A stretch of 64,000 nt of DNA, taken from assembly GCA_027625915.1 (NCBI GenBank), contig JANTQA010000047.1, forward strand, positions 14,260,001 through 14,324,000, read 5' to 3'. Under the pieces are notes generated by a model. That model ran no database searches and was not told where the DNA came from. It was given only the letters and a program-made list of their open reading frames with translations. Both the position numbers and the translations under genes were made by a program. Positions 25,999-39,100 of this stretch are shown piece after piece. This DNA is from Anaeramoeba flamelloides. Lineage: Eukaryota > Metamonada > Anaeramoebidae. The number at the start of each line of letters is the position of its first letter. Position 1 is the first letter of the stretch.

Positions 25999-28798
25999 GC
26001 TTCTGCTGTTGTTCTGATTATTATTATTGTTGATTATATAATCATTGACATTATCATTATGTAGAAAATTGTTCTTAAAAGTGGGAGAGTTTACTTTATT
26101 TGATAAAATTAAAAAGAATTCCATTAAATCTTCTTGCTTTGTTGGAGTGAAAAAATTACTAATTTTGGAATTATTAATATATTTCTGAATACCAGTTTCA
26201 TTTAATATTTTCGAAAATCTCATGCCACCAAGAGTAAATGCTTTGGTAAATTTCAAACTTGGAATAAACATAATTACGATGTCGTCGATTAATAAAGTGT
26301 ATATTAATTTATAGGCTAAATTTGTAAATTTTTTTATTGAATTAAAAATAAAATAATCAGATTCATCATTAATAGACACTTTCTTTTCTTTGCCAATTTT
26401 TATAGAATTATTATCAAAATTTTTAAAATAATTTTGATAAATATTACTCTGAAATCTATTTTTTTTTGTAATTTTTTTAATTTTATTTAGTAATTTTTTA
26501 TTTTCTTCAAATAAATTAGATTCATCTTTTTCAAAATAATCATTCTGTTTAATAATATTGTCTTTAATTCTATGAAGCAATGACCAAATTTTTTCTGAAG
26601 AATTAATTTTTATTAAATTGGATTTGGTAGTTTTTGTTTTTAAATTATTATTTAATATATTAAAATAATTATTATTTGTTCCATTTTCTAAAATTTCATT
26701 TCGAATATTATAATAATCATTTAGATTATTTAAAGTTTCATTACCATTATTATTACTATATTCATTACCATTAACACCCATGCCACATACACTTTCATTC
26801 ACACCTTCATCCTCTTCCTCTTCCTCCTCTTCCTCCTCTTCCTCCTCCTCTTCAATGTCAACATTATTAGTTAATTGTTTTTTAATTCTTAATTGTTTTT
26901 CTTTAATGATTTTGTTAATTATTTTTTTATTTCGTTTTTTTTGTTTTTCAATTTTTTTTTGAAATTCATTATTCTCTAAATCACAATTATATTGATTAAA
27001 ATTATTTAGACCTTTGCCCATTGATATGTCAATTAATTGTTCAATAGATAAATAACTTTCAATTAACAATAAATTTTCATTTATAAAATTTTTATCTAAA
27101 ACAAATAAAAAACGAACTAATCTTTTGATTATTTTAAATAGTTTTAATAAAAAGCTATATGGTATTTGTTTTAAAAATAATGAATTTAAATTCGAATCAG
27201 ACATAAATAAATCATAAAAACCGTTTTTGCATTCTTCAAAATATATTTTTGAATGTTCCAAATTGCCCTGCAAATATCTTAATTCGGCAAAATTTAAATA
27301 ACAATTCAACAATAATAAAGGATCTGAGATTTTTGATGAAATTTCAATAGCTTCATTAGCAGATTCATTTATTTGATTTAAAGAAATTATTTTTTCTTTA
27401 TTGTTTTGATTAATATTTTCAAAATAATAATCATAAGTTTTAAAATTTTTCATTGATTTCTTTTTTTGGAAATTATGATTATTACTACTGTTATTATTAC
27501 TAATTTTATTAAAATTATTATTTAAATCCCCATCTTTCTTCTTCTTATTGTTATTATTGTTATGGTTATGTTTATCATCATCATCATCATCATCATCATC
27601 ATTATTATTATCGTTATCATTGTCATTGTCATTATTTAAATTTTCATCGATTTCAAAATCACTAAATGATGATGAAGTTGATAATGAAGAAGTAAAAGTG
27701 GATTTTGTTATTAATGATGAAGATATTATAATTTTTTCATTGGATTCATTTGTCGAATGACTTTTATCATTATTTAAACTCGAATTAGTATTAGTGTTGT
27801 TACTGTTTCCATTATTTGCGAATTTATTAATGGTATCGTAATGTGGTAATTTGGAAACTTCAGAAAATTTATAACCCAATAATCCTACAAAAGGAAAAAC
27901 AAATTCTAGCAAAGTTTCCACCAATCTTGTTAAAGCCTTCGATTTGGCAAACATGTTACCAGCCTTTTCAAAATAATATATGGATTCCAAAAAAGTTTGG
28001 ATACATTCATTGACAATGCCGCCTATATTTGAATAAGTTTTAATATTATATTTTAGCAAAGGTATTGGATCGCCGAATTTGGTTTCTTTATTGGGGTCAA
28101 AGCTTAAACTTATTATTAAAGGAAATTGATGAATGGTTTTGGGATTACATAACTTTTGGAAAATTTTCCCTTTTAAATATAAATACCTTCCATGCGAACC
28201 CAAATTACTTTCACTGATTAATCTTAGTAAACAATTAGCCCAATAAATCGCATCACCAAACTGTCCCCGTAAATAACTTAATTTGCAAATATTCTCGACA
28301 TACTTTAAATGTGTTTTTAAATTGGTAAATGTATTTGATTCTCTATCAACCACATAACTCGACATTTTAAATTTTTTTGATCTTTCTAATCTCGTTTTTT
28401 CTAAGTTGGGGTTTAAATGACTTTCACGAATAGACCGGAAGGTTTTTCTATTGTTGTTCATTTCCTCGCGTTCATACTTTTCTGAGGTTTCCCATGCTTC
28501 CTTTAACCACCCCTTTTTCAAATATGCCTGGAATAATAATTCTAATATCTGTGATCTTTTACCTTGCGGTAGTTCTTTTGCTGTTAATAAATCTTCTAAT
28601 GAATTAATTGCTCTCTCGATGTTCAACCCCTTTAAATAAACTTTAGCTAATTTTAATTGCAAAACAATTTCTCTTGAGTCTATTTTATTTCGATTATTAT
28701 AGTGAAATTTTCTTTTTTTATTCTCTTGCATTTTTTCTTTTTGTTTGAATTTTTCATTTTCAATTGTTAAATGTCCATTACTAAACAAGTTATTTTCG

Positions 28799-28839
<41 letters not shown>

Positions 28840-30699
28840 ATTGTTATTGTTATTGTTGTTGTTGTTCCCATCACCCATGTTATTGTTATTGCTCGTGTTA
28901 TTAGACAGCGGTGTAACATTATTCGTGTTATTATTAACATTGAAATAATTTTGGTTGTTTTGTGTTAAAGTAATAACATTGATAGCCTTTGTTAAATACA
29001 ATTCCGCCATTTGGAATTTGCCCTTGTCTAGCAACATTGAACTGATTACTTCGGAAACAAAGACAATTTCATTAACTTTGTTTTGATTCAAAAAGATTGT
29101 TAAAATTTGTTTATAATATTTTAATGATTTATTATAAAAATTATTTTCTTTGCATATTACTGCTAAATTTCTTAGAAATGTATGTGGTGGTTGCTTATTC
29201 CTTAATTTGTAAATTTTTAAACAATTTTCAAATATTAACATCGAATAAATAGATTTACTATTTTTTAATAATATATCCCCGTAATTAGTTAATAAATTAA
29301 TCCCAAATTCCGAAACTATTGGAATCGTTAAATTATTATCATGTATATTATGCTCATCATTATTTTTATAACACTGGCTGATATTCTGATTATAGTTGCC
29401 CTTTTCCCGATAAGAATAAAAAAATTGTTTTTGACTAATTAAATCTAAAATAAATAAGGATTCAAAGAAATATTTTTCAGCGAGGAATCTTTCATTATAA
29501 TCACTGTAATAAAACCCTAAAGCGAAAGCTGCCTTCGCTTTAATAAAATCATATTTTTTGCTTGAAGTGAATTTTTGATATAAATTTTTAATTAATTTGA
29601 TCCTATATTCCTCATCTTGAACAATTTTCAATCTAAAAATTTTTTCATATTGTATATCTTGTGCTTCATCTAAATTATCATCAAAATCATCCTCAAAATC
29701 AATTATTTCATTATTCTTATTCTTATTATTATGTTTATTTTCAAGCTGATCTCCGATTATTCGATTAAAAGTTGTTAATGGGGAAATCCCAGTTAAGTGT
29801 AATTGCAAATCAATTAAGGATGCTATTTGAATAGTTAAATCAAATTCACTCAATTTTTTTCTTTTTCTTTTCCTTTTCGTTTTTGTTTTTGTTTTTTTTT
29901 TAGTTTTCGTTTTTTCTTTCTTTTTGGTTTTCATTTTTGTTTTACTTTTTGTTTTTGTTTTTGTTTTTGGTTTATGGCAATTTTTTCTTTTCATTTTCTT
30001 CTTTCTTTTTTTTCTTCTTCTACTTGGCTTAATTTTTTGTTCAACCCCATCCCCTATACCCATACCAAATCCCGTTTCGTTATTCGAATCAATTTTTGTT
30101 TGAGTTTCATTTTTTATTTCAATTAGCTTTTGATCATCATTCTTGAGCGAATCATTTGAAAAATCCAATTCGCCCATAATTTGCTGATCGCCATCCACCA
30201 GCAACCCGTCACAAGAACTATAAATTTTTAAAAAATTTACTATCAAGTCCATTGATTCTGGACACTTCAATTTTGGGCAATAGTGTGATCTGGCCTCCAA
30301 ATAGAGTAGCTCAATCAAATTCGATTTTGATGGAAGTAGCCTTTTTAAGACAATGCGCATATTGCCCACAAGATCAAAATCTAAATACTCACACCCTTTT
30401 AAAAACATTTGTAAAGAACTTGGCCATAACGTAGGGCTTGTTCTCTTTTTGAGTTTTGCAATTTTTTTTGTTTGCTTCTCGAGCCCAAATTCAATAGTTT
30501 TGACCAATTGCAAGATCTTTCGAAAATATTTTTTAATAAGCCTTTGAACCATTTTAATATTATTGTTATGTTGATAGAATGAAGTTTCTTCCAAGAAATA
30601 TTGACACCATGATTCTGAATACTTTGAGATATTTATAATTGAGTGATTTGGAATACAAAAGAAAAAAAATTCGTTAAAATTTTGATTTGTTGAAGACAT
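23980..30699 (-). CDS. Giant TPR protein with CHAT/separase-like C-terminus
   Basis: A single open frame of about 2239 aa from the first ATG at 30699, ending in TGA. TPR-like helices occupy about residues 380-760 (for example RFLAEKYFFESLFIL and KSLKYYKQILTIFL) and continue at about 780-1000. Low-complexity tracts punctuate it: Lys-rich (about 227-277), poly-Asn (about 612-635 and 1557-1610), poly-Asp (about 1035), poly-Glu (about 1290) and His-rich (about 1854-1887). The C-terminal part has an FPWNKIF...RCFSLLHLL segment, like the LPWE...R.PSL strand-loop of separase and CHAT peptidases, and a later strand-rich block (PVILISMIDLL, NLNCTFLIAQQ). The usual catalytic His and Cys are not visible, so it may be a non-catalytic scaffold. 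Function is unknown. It is intronless over 6.6 kb, unlike its neighbours, but the exon at 31121-32092 may belong to it; the acceptor would then be near 30622, dropping the first 26 codons. Confidence 0.85.
25870..26003 (-). repeat. Asn-codon trinucleotide repeat
   Basis: Long (AAC)n block followed by an (AAT)n block in the coding strand of the giant TPR gene, giving a poly-Asn run of about 45 residues. A second tract of AAC/AAT lies at 28799-28865. Confidence 0.9.
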
Positions 30700-31120
30700 T
30701 TTCAAATACCTTCACATAATTTTTAAATAAAAAACTTTGAAAAGTGTCTTTTTGAGTATTAAAAATCAAATAGATCCTCAATTTTGTTGAAATACGAGAG
30801 CTTGAAAACTAGGGTACAGCCTTAAGATTTTTTAGAGTTTGTTTTTCGTTTTGTTATTGTTTTTCTGAAGACTCTTTGTGTTTGAGAAAATGAATTTTTG
30901 TCTTTTTTTTTTTTTCAAAAAAAAAGAGTCGAAATTTTGAAGAGGAACAAAAAGGCAATTGACTTTTTCTGGTTTTCAATTAATTCAACAAAAGAAAAAA
31001 AAAAAAAAAATTGTAAGACCTTTTTGTGTGTAGTTCTGGTTATGGTTGTTTTTATGTTTTTTTGTGAAGTGCAAATAATTTGTCAAAAGCTTAAAAAGAA
31101 AAAGTGTGATCGTAACAAAC

Positions 31121-32092
31121 CTTTTGTGGTAATTTTTCTTTTTTGGCAATTTTCACTTGAACGAAAGAATTTGACTTTTCCCACACTACTTTTTGTTTTT
31201 GAATCAGCTCAAGAAGCCACGTGTGGAAATTGTCTTTTGCAATTTTTGGTAACTTTCTTGTTACAAACTGTGAGGCTGCTGGCAACCTGTTGCTCAAAGT
31301 GTCACAATTTATTTCCTCTTCAGAATCACAAAAGTTGTCACTTGAATCTTCCACTTCTCCAAAGAGGAGATGCTCTGAGGGGATTATTAGATCGTCTTCG
31401 TTGGAACTAGACTCCGACCTTTCGTTTGTCTTATGGAAGAGGCTTCGGAGAATTTGTGTAACGTCGTTATTGGTCTTCGTCGGGGTGCTGCCCATCTTAA
31501 TTGAGGCGCTTTGTTCAGATTGCTCATAGGTTCTCAAGTCCTCTGTATTGGTTCCGTCATAATCAAGATCCCAATCAGAGGAGATTTCATTGTCTGTCTG
31601 TGTTTGTGTCTGTGTAAGAGTTTGTGTCTGTGTCAGAGTCATGGTTTGGGATTGCGACAAAGTCGGTGTTTGGGTTTCTTGTGAGATGTTCATCTGGTTA
31701 GATTCTTCATTTGAATGAAAATCATTGTTATTGTTGTTAAGACTAAGGCTGAGGTTGAGGTTGAGGTTGGTGTTGGTGTTGGTGTTATTGATCTTGCTAA
31801 TTTCATTATTACAATTTGTTTTGTTATTTTTATGAAAGAAAGATTTTTTCTTTTTCAAATTCAGGGAATTAAGCCTTTCGCCATGACCTTTTTTTTGGCT
31901 TTTGAGGTTTGTCGCTTTTTCCTTCTCGGTTCTTCTTTTGACTTGATCGTAAGATGATTCTTTTGGAAGGTTTTTTGTTTGAAAATCTTCATTTCTTGAG
32001 TAACTTTCGCTACTACCCAAAAGAAATTCATCAGAAAGATCAGATTCATTAATGGACAAACCCTGTAATTTTTCAAATTGTGGAGTGATCAT
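31121..32092 (-). CDS. Disordered protein exon, probable 5' exon of the TPR gene
   Basis: The open frame starts at 32092 and is read through 324 codons to a plausible donor (CAAAAG|GTTTGT, phase 0) at 31121; the frame closes shortly after inside the putative intron. The product is Ser/Asn/Thr/Gln-rich with a short (TQTQ)n run around 31600-31650, acidic Ser/Glu clusters, and a more ordered end (FHTWLLELIQKQKVVWEK). A complete gene would need a downstream exon. The next open frame on this strand is the giant TPR gene, with a phase-0 acceptor (CTCAAAG) after a pyrimidine-rich stretch near 30622. I infer they are one gene of about 2537 aa. It could instead be a separate small gene. No family recognised. 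Confidence 0.6.
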
Positions 32093-32607
32093 TCACAATT
32101 TTTAAAGATACAACAACCACAATTTGCAAGAAAAGTTGTTTTTTTTTTGACTCAAATTCGAAAAAATCAAAAATAAACAAGTAGATCTTCGACAAGTAAG
32201 TTTTTTCAGAAAAATAAAACTTTTGAAAGTGACAAACGAAATAAAAAGACTGAAAAAAGATACTGTAAATGGTTTTAAAAGAAATACTAACCAAATTCTT
32301 CTGTATTTGTTAAAAATAAAAAATTGTTTTTTACAAATAGAAACAATAATTTCGGTATTTTGCAAATAAAAAAGAGAATCTTAAAAAACAAAGTATGATT
32401 TTAAATAAACAAGCAATCTAAATTGTGTCTTGGTGTGTGTTATTTTTATTTCTTGGATCAAAGTTTTAACACATTTTTTCCTATTTGATTTAAAATAAAT
32501 TAATTTTTTGTAGGTGGGTTTTGCTTTCTCAATAAAAAAATAATTACTGTCTTTTTCCAATGATTAAATGACAATTTTTCCTTTAAGATCCCAAAAACAT
32601 TGCTACT

Positions 32608-33087
32608 GTTGTTAAAATAATACGTGCCGAAAAGTTTAATGCATGTTTCAAAATAAAAAGCGTGTTTTTTTGTTAAAGAAGATCTATATTCAAGCGATCA
32701 AAGAAACCTATGAAATAAACCCTGATTAAATATGGTATTGGTTTCTCAAGTTTGATTATATAAAAATGAAATTTGTAAAAATGAAGGATTAAATTTGAAA
32801 ATTTATCTCAAAAAATAGAGTAAATTGAAGAGAGAAAATTTTTATTCAAAAAAAAAACCCAAAAATTTTAAAAAAAATGAGAATATTATAAATATTTATC
32901 AACTAATTGTATTAATAATTTAAAATTTACTGATAATATCAAGGGGTTTTACTTTCAAAATTGATTTGAACTTAGGTATATTATTTGGTAGTTGATTTGA
33001 TGATACATTGGACAAGAAGAAAAAAAAACCACTGATTATATTTTGAAACACAGATTCTAGCCATTGTGTATATATTATTTTGATAAC
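32608..33087. repeat. Long-TIR interspersed repeat, copy 2 (opposite orientation)
   Basis: The reverse complement matches the copy at 21949-22420 along nearly its whole length, including AAAGCGTGTTTTTTTGTTA at one end, ATTTTGATAAC at the other, and the core GAAGGATTAAATTTG...TTTATCTCAAAAAATAGAG. It lies just upstream of the disordered exon at 31121-32092. Confidence 0.6.
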
Positions 33088-33224
33088 TGTGCAATATCAT
33101 TTCTTCTTAAAACTCTTTTTAAGGAAAAAAAAAAAATAAGAAATTAGTAAAAAAATTTTCAGATTTTTTTATTTAATCCAAATTTGACTAATCAAAATTA
33201 TGAAATTTACTGCGCTTGTCGGGA

Positions 33225-33566
33225 ATTTTTTATCAAAGCTCTTATGGTTAGAAAAATTAAGGTAATAAAGTAAAAATAAGAAAAATAAAAAATTTTTTAA
33301 ATAATAAAAAATATATAAATTTGGGCACCCAATGCCCCACTCTGAGAGTCGTGGAATACCAATTATTAATCACGGAATGTGGAATTTTTATCCATTATCG
33401 ATAATCTTTCTATCAGGTTTTTGCTCCTCCTGTCCAGGACGTGGATAGTTTCTAATTGGTTATGAAAATGATAAATTTATTTTTTATATATATTTTAATT
33501 ATTTTTCTTCTTCTTTTTTTTATTTGATGATTTTTCTTTAATTACTCATTTCTATAAATAAATTAA

Positions 33567-33605
<39 letters not shown>

Positions 33606-33608
33606 ATA
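33225..33608 (+). repeat. SINE-like repeat with (TAAA)n tail, copy A
   Basis: From TTTTTATCAAAGCTCTTATG to a (TAAA)n tail at 33554-33608. The stretch GCCCCACTCT...GAGTCGTGGAATACC and the later TCGATAATCTTTCTATCAGG match 60622-60980; a third copy is at 11815-12172. The tetranucleotide tail suggests target-primed retrotransposition. No clear tRNA-type A/B boxes seen. Confidence 0.5.
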
Positions 33609-36132
33609 TTTAAGCCAAATTTCAAAATTAGGGGTAAAATTTATTTTTATTATTTTTTTCTTTTTTCATTGGTCTTTCAAAAAATAAAATGATTTCACTA
33701 TATTTTTATTTATTAATCTATTTTGGTTATTATCTCTAAACACTTTAGTAAAATACATTATTATTATTAAAAAAAAAACAATTAAACAAATTTTTTTATG
33801 ATGAAAAATCTGCCCCTATTTTTGAAATTTAGTTTAGATACAAATGAATAAAAATGATTTCTGAATTTTTCATATTCAGTTCTATACACTATAACTATTT
33901 GATGTTCATCTAAAACTAAAATAAAAAAACATTATAAAGCCAGCCAAAATATTACGAAAAATAGTTTATTACCAACAAAAAGAGTATCAGACATTAATCA
34001 AGATAAACATTTTTCTAGACTTTTTTTTTGATTTATTTTCAATTCGAGCTTTAATTCTGTTTTAATTTCTTAGATAATACTCAATGTAAGTATACTTTTT
34101 TTATATTAGAATATTAACTGAAATAATATAAAAGACATCTACTTTCCACATTTACATTTTAATTTTTCAAGATCTTCATAATTATTTTTGTAACATTTAT
34201 TTAAAGAACCCTATTTTCTTTCTTATTAGTCACTTTTTTGAGTGATTTAAGTTGATTCGGTTTAACAAAATCCAATAAAGTGTAATATTCATCTTCTATT
34301 TCCCTTTTCTGATTATAACTTTTTTATTAATATATTTATTTAAAAATATGGAATGCTTGAAAACAATGCAAAGAGAACAAGATAATTCATTTCAAAAAAA
34401 AATTATTTTCGAATTATTGAAATTTTGTTACAGAATTGAAATTTATTGATATTATAATATTCTGATTATTACAATTTTAATGGAAAATAAAAATATATTG
34501 ATAATTTGACCTTTTTAAATATTGTAAACAAATTCCAAATGATCTAAATTTTGAAATGAATTTTGGCTATGGTATAACTAAAATTATATACTTATATTTT
34601 CCATACCAATATTTTCCATATTAATATATTCACAAAAGATTACCAAAATAACAATACTAGCCAAAATAACTAAAAAAAAAAATCAATTTTGACCTTTATA
34701 ATATTTTTTTTGAAAATGATTATTTGTTTCAAAAATACCAAAATCTGACCAAAATTCCCAATGTTAGAATTTAGACGTAATTATTAAACGAATTTGGAAA
34801 AAATAAAATTTATTGGAAAGGAGATTTTTTGAGTGATTGTGAATTTTAACTAATTTAAAATAAAAAAGAAAAAACTTAAAAGTAGTTTAAAGGTTCGGGA
34901 TAAATATGTTCTTTTTTTGAGAATCATAATAATTTTTGATCACTTTTGGATTTGGTTAAAAAGTAAAAATTTGTAAACTCGAAATAAATTTAATATTTCT
35001 GCTTATCTCATGGTCAAATTGATTAAATTACCACTCTAGGATAATCAAAAAAAAAAAAAAATAAATAACTATTTTTTTTATATTGTACTGATTATTGTGC
35101 CAAATTATTTTTTAAAAATTAAGATTTAACAAACCGAAGTTAATTTTGTGAAAAACATTTATTACAAGTGTACAATTAACAACATTCAGCATTTGGCAAC
35201 AAATTTGCAATTTGTAAAATTAAGCCTGGCTAATTGAAAAATAATTATTGTAATAAATTATTTTAAATAAAAGCTAATATTATAAAAAAAAGAAGATTTT
35301 TCTCCAAGCCTATACAACTCTTTTTTCAGAAATTGAAAATTGATGAAAATATTTGTGAAATGAGTGAAATAGTTTTTTTTAATCCAAGTTTCAGGATTTT
35401 GGTTTAGATTTTCATAAAACAAATAAAAATTAAAATTTGGTTGATTTTATATATTCAAACTTATCAAAATACTTTATTTATTAAAGAAAAAAATAAAGAA
35501 AGCATATTTATAACTAATTAGAGAGAATAAATTGTTCATTTGATTAAAAATCAAAGTTTTCATTTCATTAACCAAGATAAATAATAATAACGTTTTCGTA
35601 AAAAAAATAACTTTAAAATGAAAAAAAAAAATATACATATAAGTTTATAAAATTCTTTTCAATGTGAAAAGATTGGTACTCCTCAGTAAGTTAGTGAAAC
35701 AACAAACAAAATTCGAGAAAAATAACTTTAATTTTTTCACTATTATGAACAAGCCACACTCAGCCTTATTATGAAGATTATTTATAACACCATCCTATAA
35801 CACTATAATATCGGAATATAAAAAGATTCTGGGATTGCGTCTTCATGAAAAAAAAATGATTTACAAACCTTTTCAATTAAATTTAGAATTAGGATTTTGA
35901 ATAAAAGTAATAACCAAATTAACAATTTTTGGAAAAACAAACCTAAATTATATATTTTAACAAGATCTATTTCCTTAATATCCCATAAAGAAAACAAATT
36001 TGTTGTTAATCATAAAAAGAATCCCAACTGATCATAAAAGTAGGATAGTCCTTAAATTTCAAAAGAAATATTTCATTCTTTTTTATTTTACTTTTTTTTC
36101 TTAGTTTTCTTTTTTTACAAGTTTCAAAAATA

Positions 36133-39100
36133 ATGACCACTTTAGATTTAGTGGAAATAAATAGAATCAAACAACAAATGAAAAATGTCAGGATCAAAGA
36201 AATTCAAAAGCGAAAAAAACTGATCCAGAAAGTAATTGATCTCATGAACCAAGGTGCTGATGTTTCAAGTTTATTACCAGAAATGATTAAGGCCTCCCAA
36301 ACAACAGATCTTGCTCAAAAAAAGTTAATATATCTTTTTCTTTTAACATACTCGAGTAAGTATCCAAAAACGGCACTGATGGCTGTGAATACTTTTACCA
36401 GGGATACAATAAGCACATTTCCATCAATTCGTGGTCTTGCTATACGAACAATGTCTTCGTTGTAAGCCCTTCCGCCTTTTATTTAAAAATAATTTTCTGT
36501 TCTCGGTTTTTTTCTTTTTCTGTTCTCTATTTTTTTCCTTTTCCTCTTCCTCTTCCTTGGCATTTATAAAAAATCTAAAAGAAATCAGTTTGTAACTTGT
36601 TGACAATTTTTCATTTCAAATTTTTTATTTCTGATTGTTTTTGAAATTTTCCTACATACCCTCTCTTCTAATGTACTATATCTTTTTTCTTTTTTATTTT
36701 TTTTTCTTTTTCTCAAAAAAAACGATTAAATTTTCAATAGAAATAACCCAGAACTTTTAAAACTAATAATGCCCCATGTTTTAAGATCACTAACAGATCT
36801 TTCGGCCTATGTGAAAAGCATTACAATCATTTCTTTAATTAAATTATGGAAAGTAATTCCTGATAGCCTAAACCTCAAGCAAATAAATTATACCTTATAT
36901 GAATTGCTTTTGGACAACGATCCACAAGTAATTTTGAATTCCATCCAAGCAATAAATACAATTTTCCATGGATCTGGTGGGATCGCAATTAATTCAAAAA
37001 TAATTTCTCATTTCTTAAATAGGCTGACTTCTCTGTCAGATTGGGGGCTAGGGGTTGTTTTTGGTTTAATTTCAAAATATGCTCCTGAAAACGAAAAAGA
37101 ATCTTTATTAATTCTAAATCAGTGTGATGATTTTTTAAGACACGAAAACAGTTTTGTGGTTTTGTCGGCAGCAAAAGTATTAGTCAATATTATCCAAGAT
37201 TTACCAAATCTAAAAATACAAGTTTGACTTTTTCCTTTTCTTTTTCTTTTTGCAAGGAATTACTTTCTTTTTCAACATTTTTATTTAAATATTATGGCTG
37301 TGGAAACATATCACTCATAAAAGTTGAAACACAAATATTGAAGAAACAAAAATTGAATTTTTTCAATTTTGTCCTTTAAGGTTTACAATCACTGAAATTT
37401 GAAAAAAAGATTATCTTGTGTAGGGTGTAGCCACTTGTTAATTTGATTCTTAGGTGTTCGATTTTTGCTTTGAAATGTGCTTTTAAGAGTTGTCGAAAAT
37501 GGCAATTTTTGACAATTTTTTTTTTTTTTCCGAAATCCGAATTGAATAGAGTCAAGATTAATAGACTGGTAGGTGTTTAATAATAAATTTTGATTTTTGG
37601 GTTGTAGAAAAGAATCTTGATTTACTTTTTTGTCAATTAACCAAATGAAAAAAAATTTGTTTTAAAAGCTCCAAATAAAACCAAACATAATTAAAAATTT
37701 CAATTAAAAACCCACAAATCACATTTTTTTATCACTTAACTCTTAATCTATAATTTTCTTACACTCTTAAATTCAGATTTCGGAAAAAAAAAAAAAAATA
37801 AATTGTCAAAAATTGCCATTTTTAACAACTGTTAAAACCAATACCAAATCCAAGATCGATCATCTAAGAACCAAATTAACAAGTGGCTACACCCTACAAA
37901 AGATTATCTTTTTTCAATTTTCAGGGATTGTAAACCTTAACCAAGCTAAAATTTATTTTAAAAAAGTGTTTAGAAAATATTTTCAAAACTTTCAAGCAAA
38001 CAGCCAAAAAAAATAAGTAGGCCCATTTTAAAAACCCTCTTATTAAAAACTTGTATTTCACACTTTTTGAAAATGGCTTTCAAATATAGTATGCACAATA
38101 ACCCTTGTGTATTGATCTCTTTGTGTTGTAAAAAATTTAAATCTTGTCGAAATAAATAATTGTTGTTTTTTTTTTGTTAAAATAAAGAAGTGTTTATTTT
38201 TTTCAAGTATTGTAATAATTATATGTCTTAATATAGAGGGATTTTTTTTTTTTTTTAAAGAATTTATTTTGATGAATATAAACAACTAAATTTGATTTGA
38301 ATATTATTAAAACCAACTCCTGGTTCACTATTTTTGTTTTAAAAAAACCCATAATCTTTTTCTAAAAATTGAAAAAAAATAAAAATATTTTTAACATTTT
38401 ATTATTTTTGAGTTGCTAAAATCAAATGAATTTAAATATCAGTCAAAGAGGGAGAATCCACTTGATTTTTATCAGAAATTCAAATAAAGTTGAAAATCAT
38501 ATTATTTTTTTGTAAAAATTGAAATTTCATTTGAAATTTTTTCTTTAAAAAATACAACTCCTTTTTTATATACCGAGTGGAATACACACCACCAAAAAAA
38601 AACGATTTTCAAACCAAAATTGAAATTAAAGTAAGCTTTCGATGATTTGAGAAAATAAATTTCTCTTTTTTATTATTTTCTTCAACCAAAAAAAGATAAA
38701 ATATAATTACTAACAATCATTCAAGTTACAAATGGCTTTATTTCTCACGTGCATTTGTAATTTTTAAAGCCTAATTGGTAATAAATAATCTCAAAAAGTA
38801 AATCTCATTAATAAAAATTAGTACCAAATCCCCGATGTCTATTAAAGATTTAATTTTTGAACTGAAAATTCCACGTCAAAAAAGCAATTAAACACTGTTT
38901 TTCAGTCTTTTACAAAAAAATAAATAACGTTTTGTCCTTTAGAATTCGAAATTGAAAGAGTAGTTTTCCAAAAAATTATTCAAAAAAAAAAAAATAAATA
39001 CCATTCTTATTTTTCGAAAAATTGTAGTATTTCAAAACATTTAGTTATTTATTACCAATGTATTTTGTATCAATCTCTTATCATCATAAAACCGAGTATC

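Larger units (their letters stand above)
32093..36132. other. Divergent intergenic region
   Basis: Between the 5' ends of the disordered exon (-) and AP-4 beta (+). It holds repeats at 32608-33087 and 33225-33608. Sequence from 33.7 to 36.1 kb is AT-rich with nothing recognised. Confidence 0.6.

Noticed and set aside
25824-26033. Tyr/Cys-rich plus-strand frame
   Set aside because: Reverse translation of AAT/AAC Asn repeats in the TPR gene. The Leu/Val-rich frames at 28745-28968 have the same cause.
30898-31410. 170-codon plus-strand open frame
   Set aside because: Overlaps the disordered minus-strand exon; composition is that of an antisense shadow plus T/A runs.
33554-33608. CRISPR-like short repeat array
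   Set aside because: Simple (TAAA)n tail of a SINE-like repeat without spacers.
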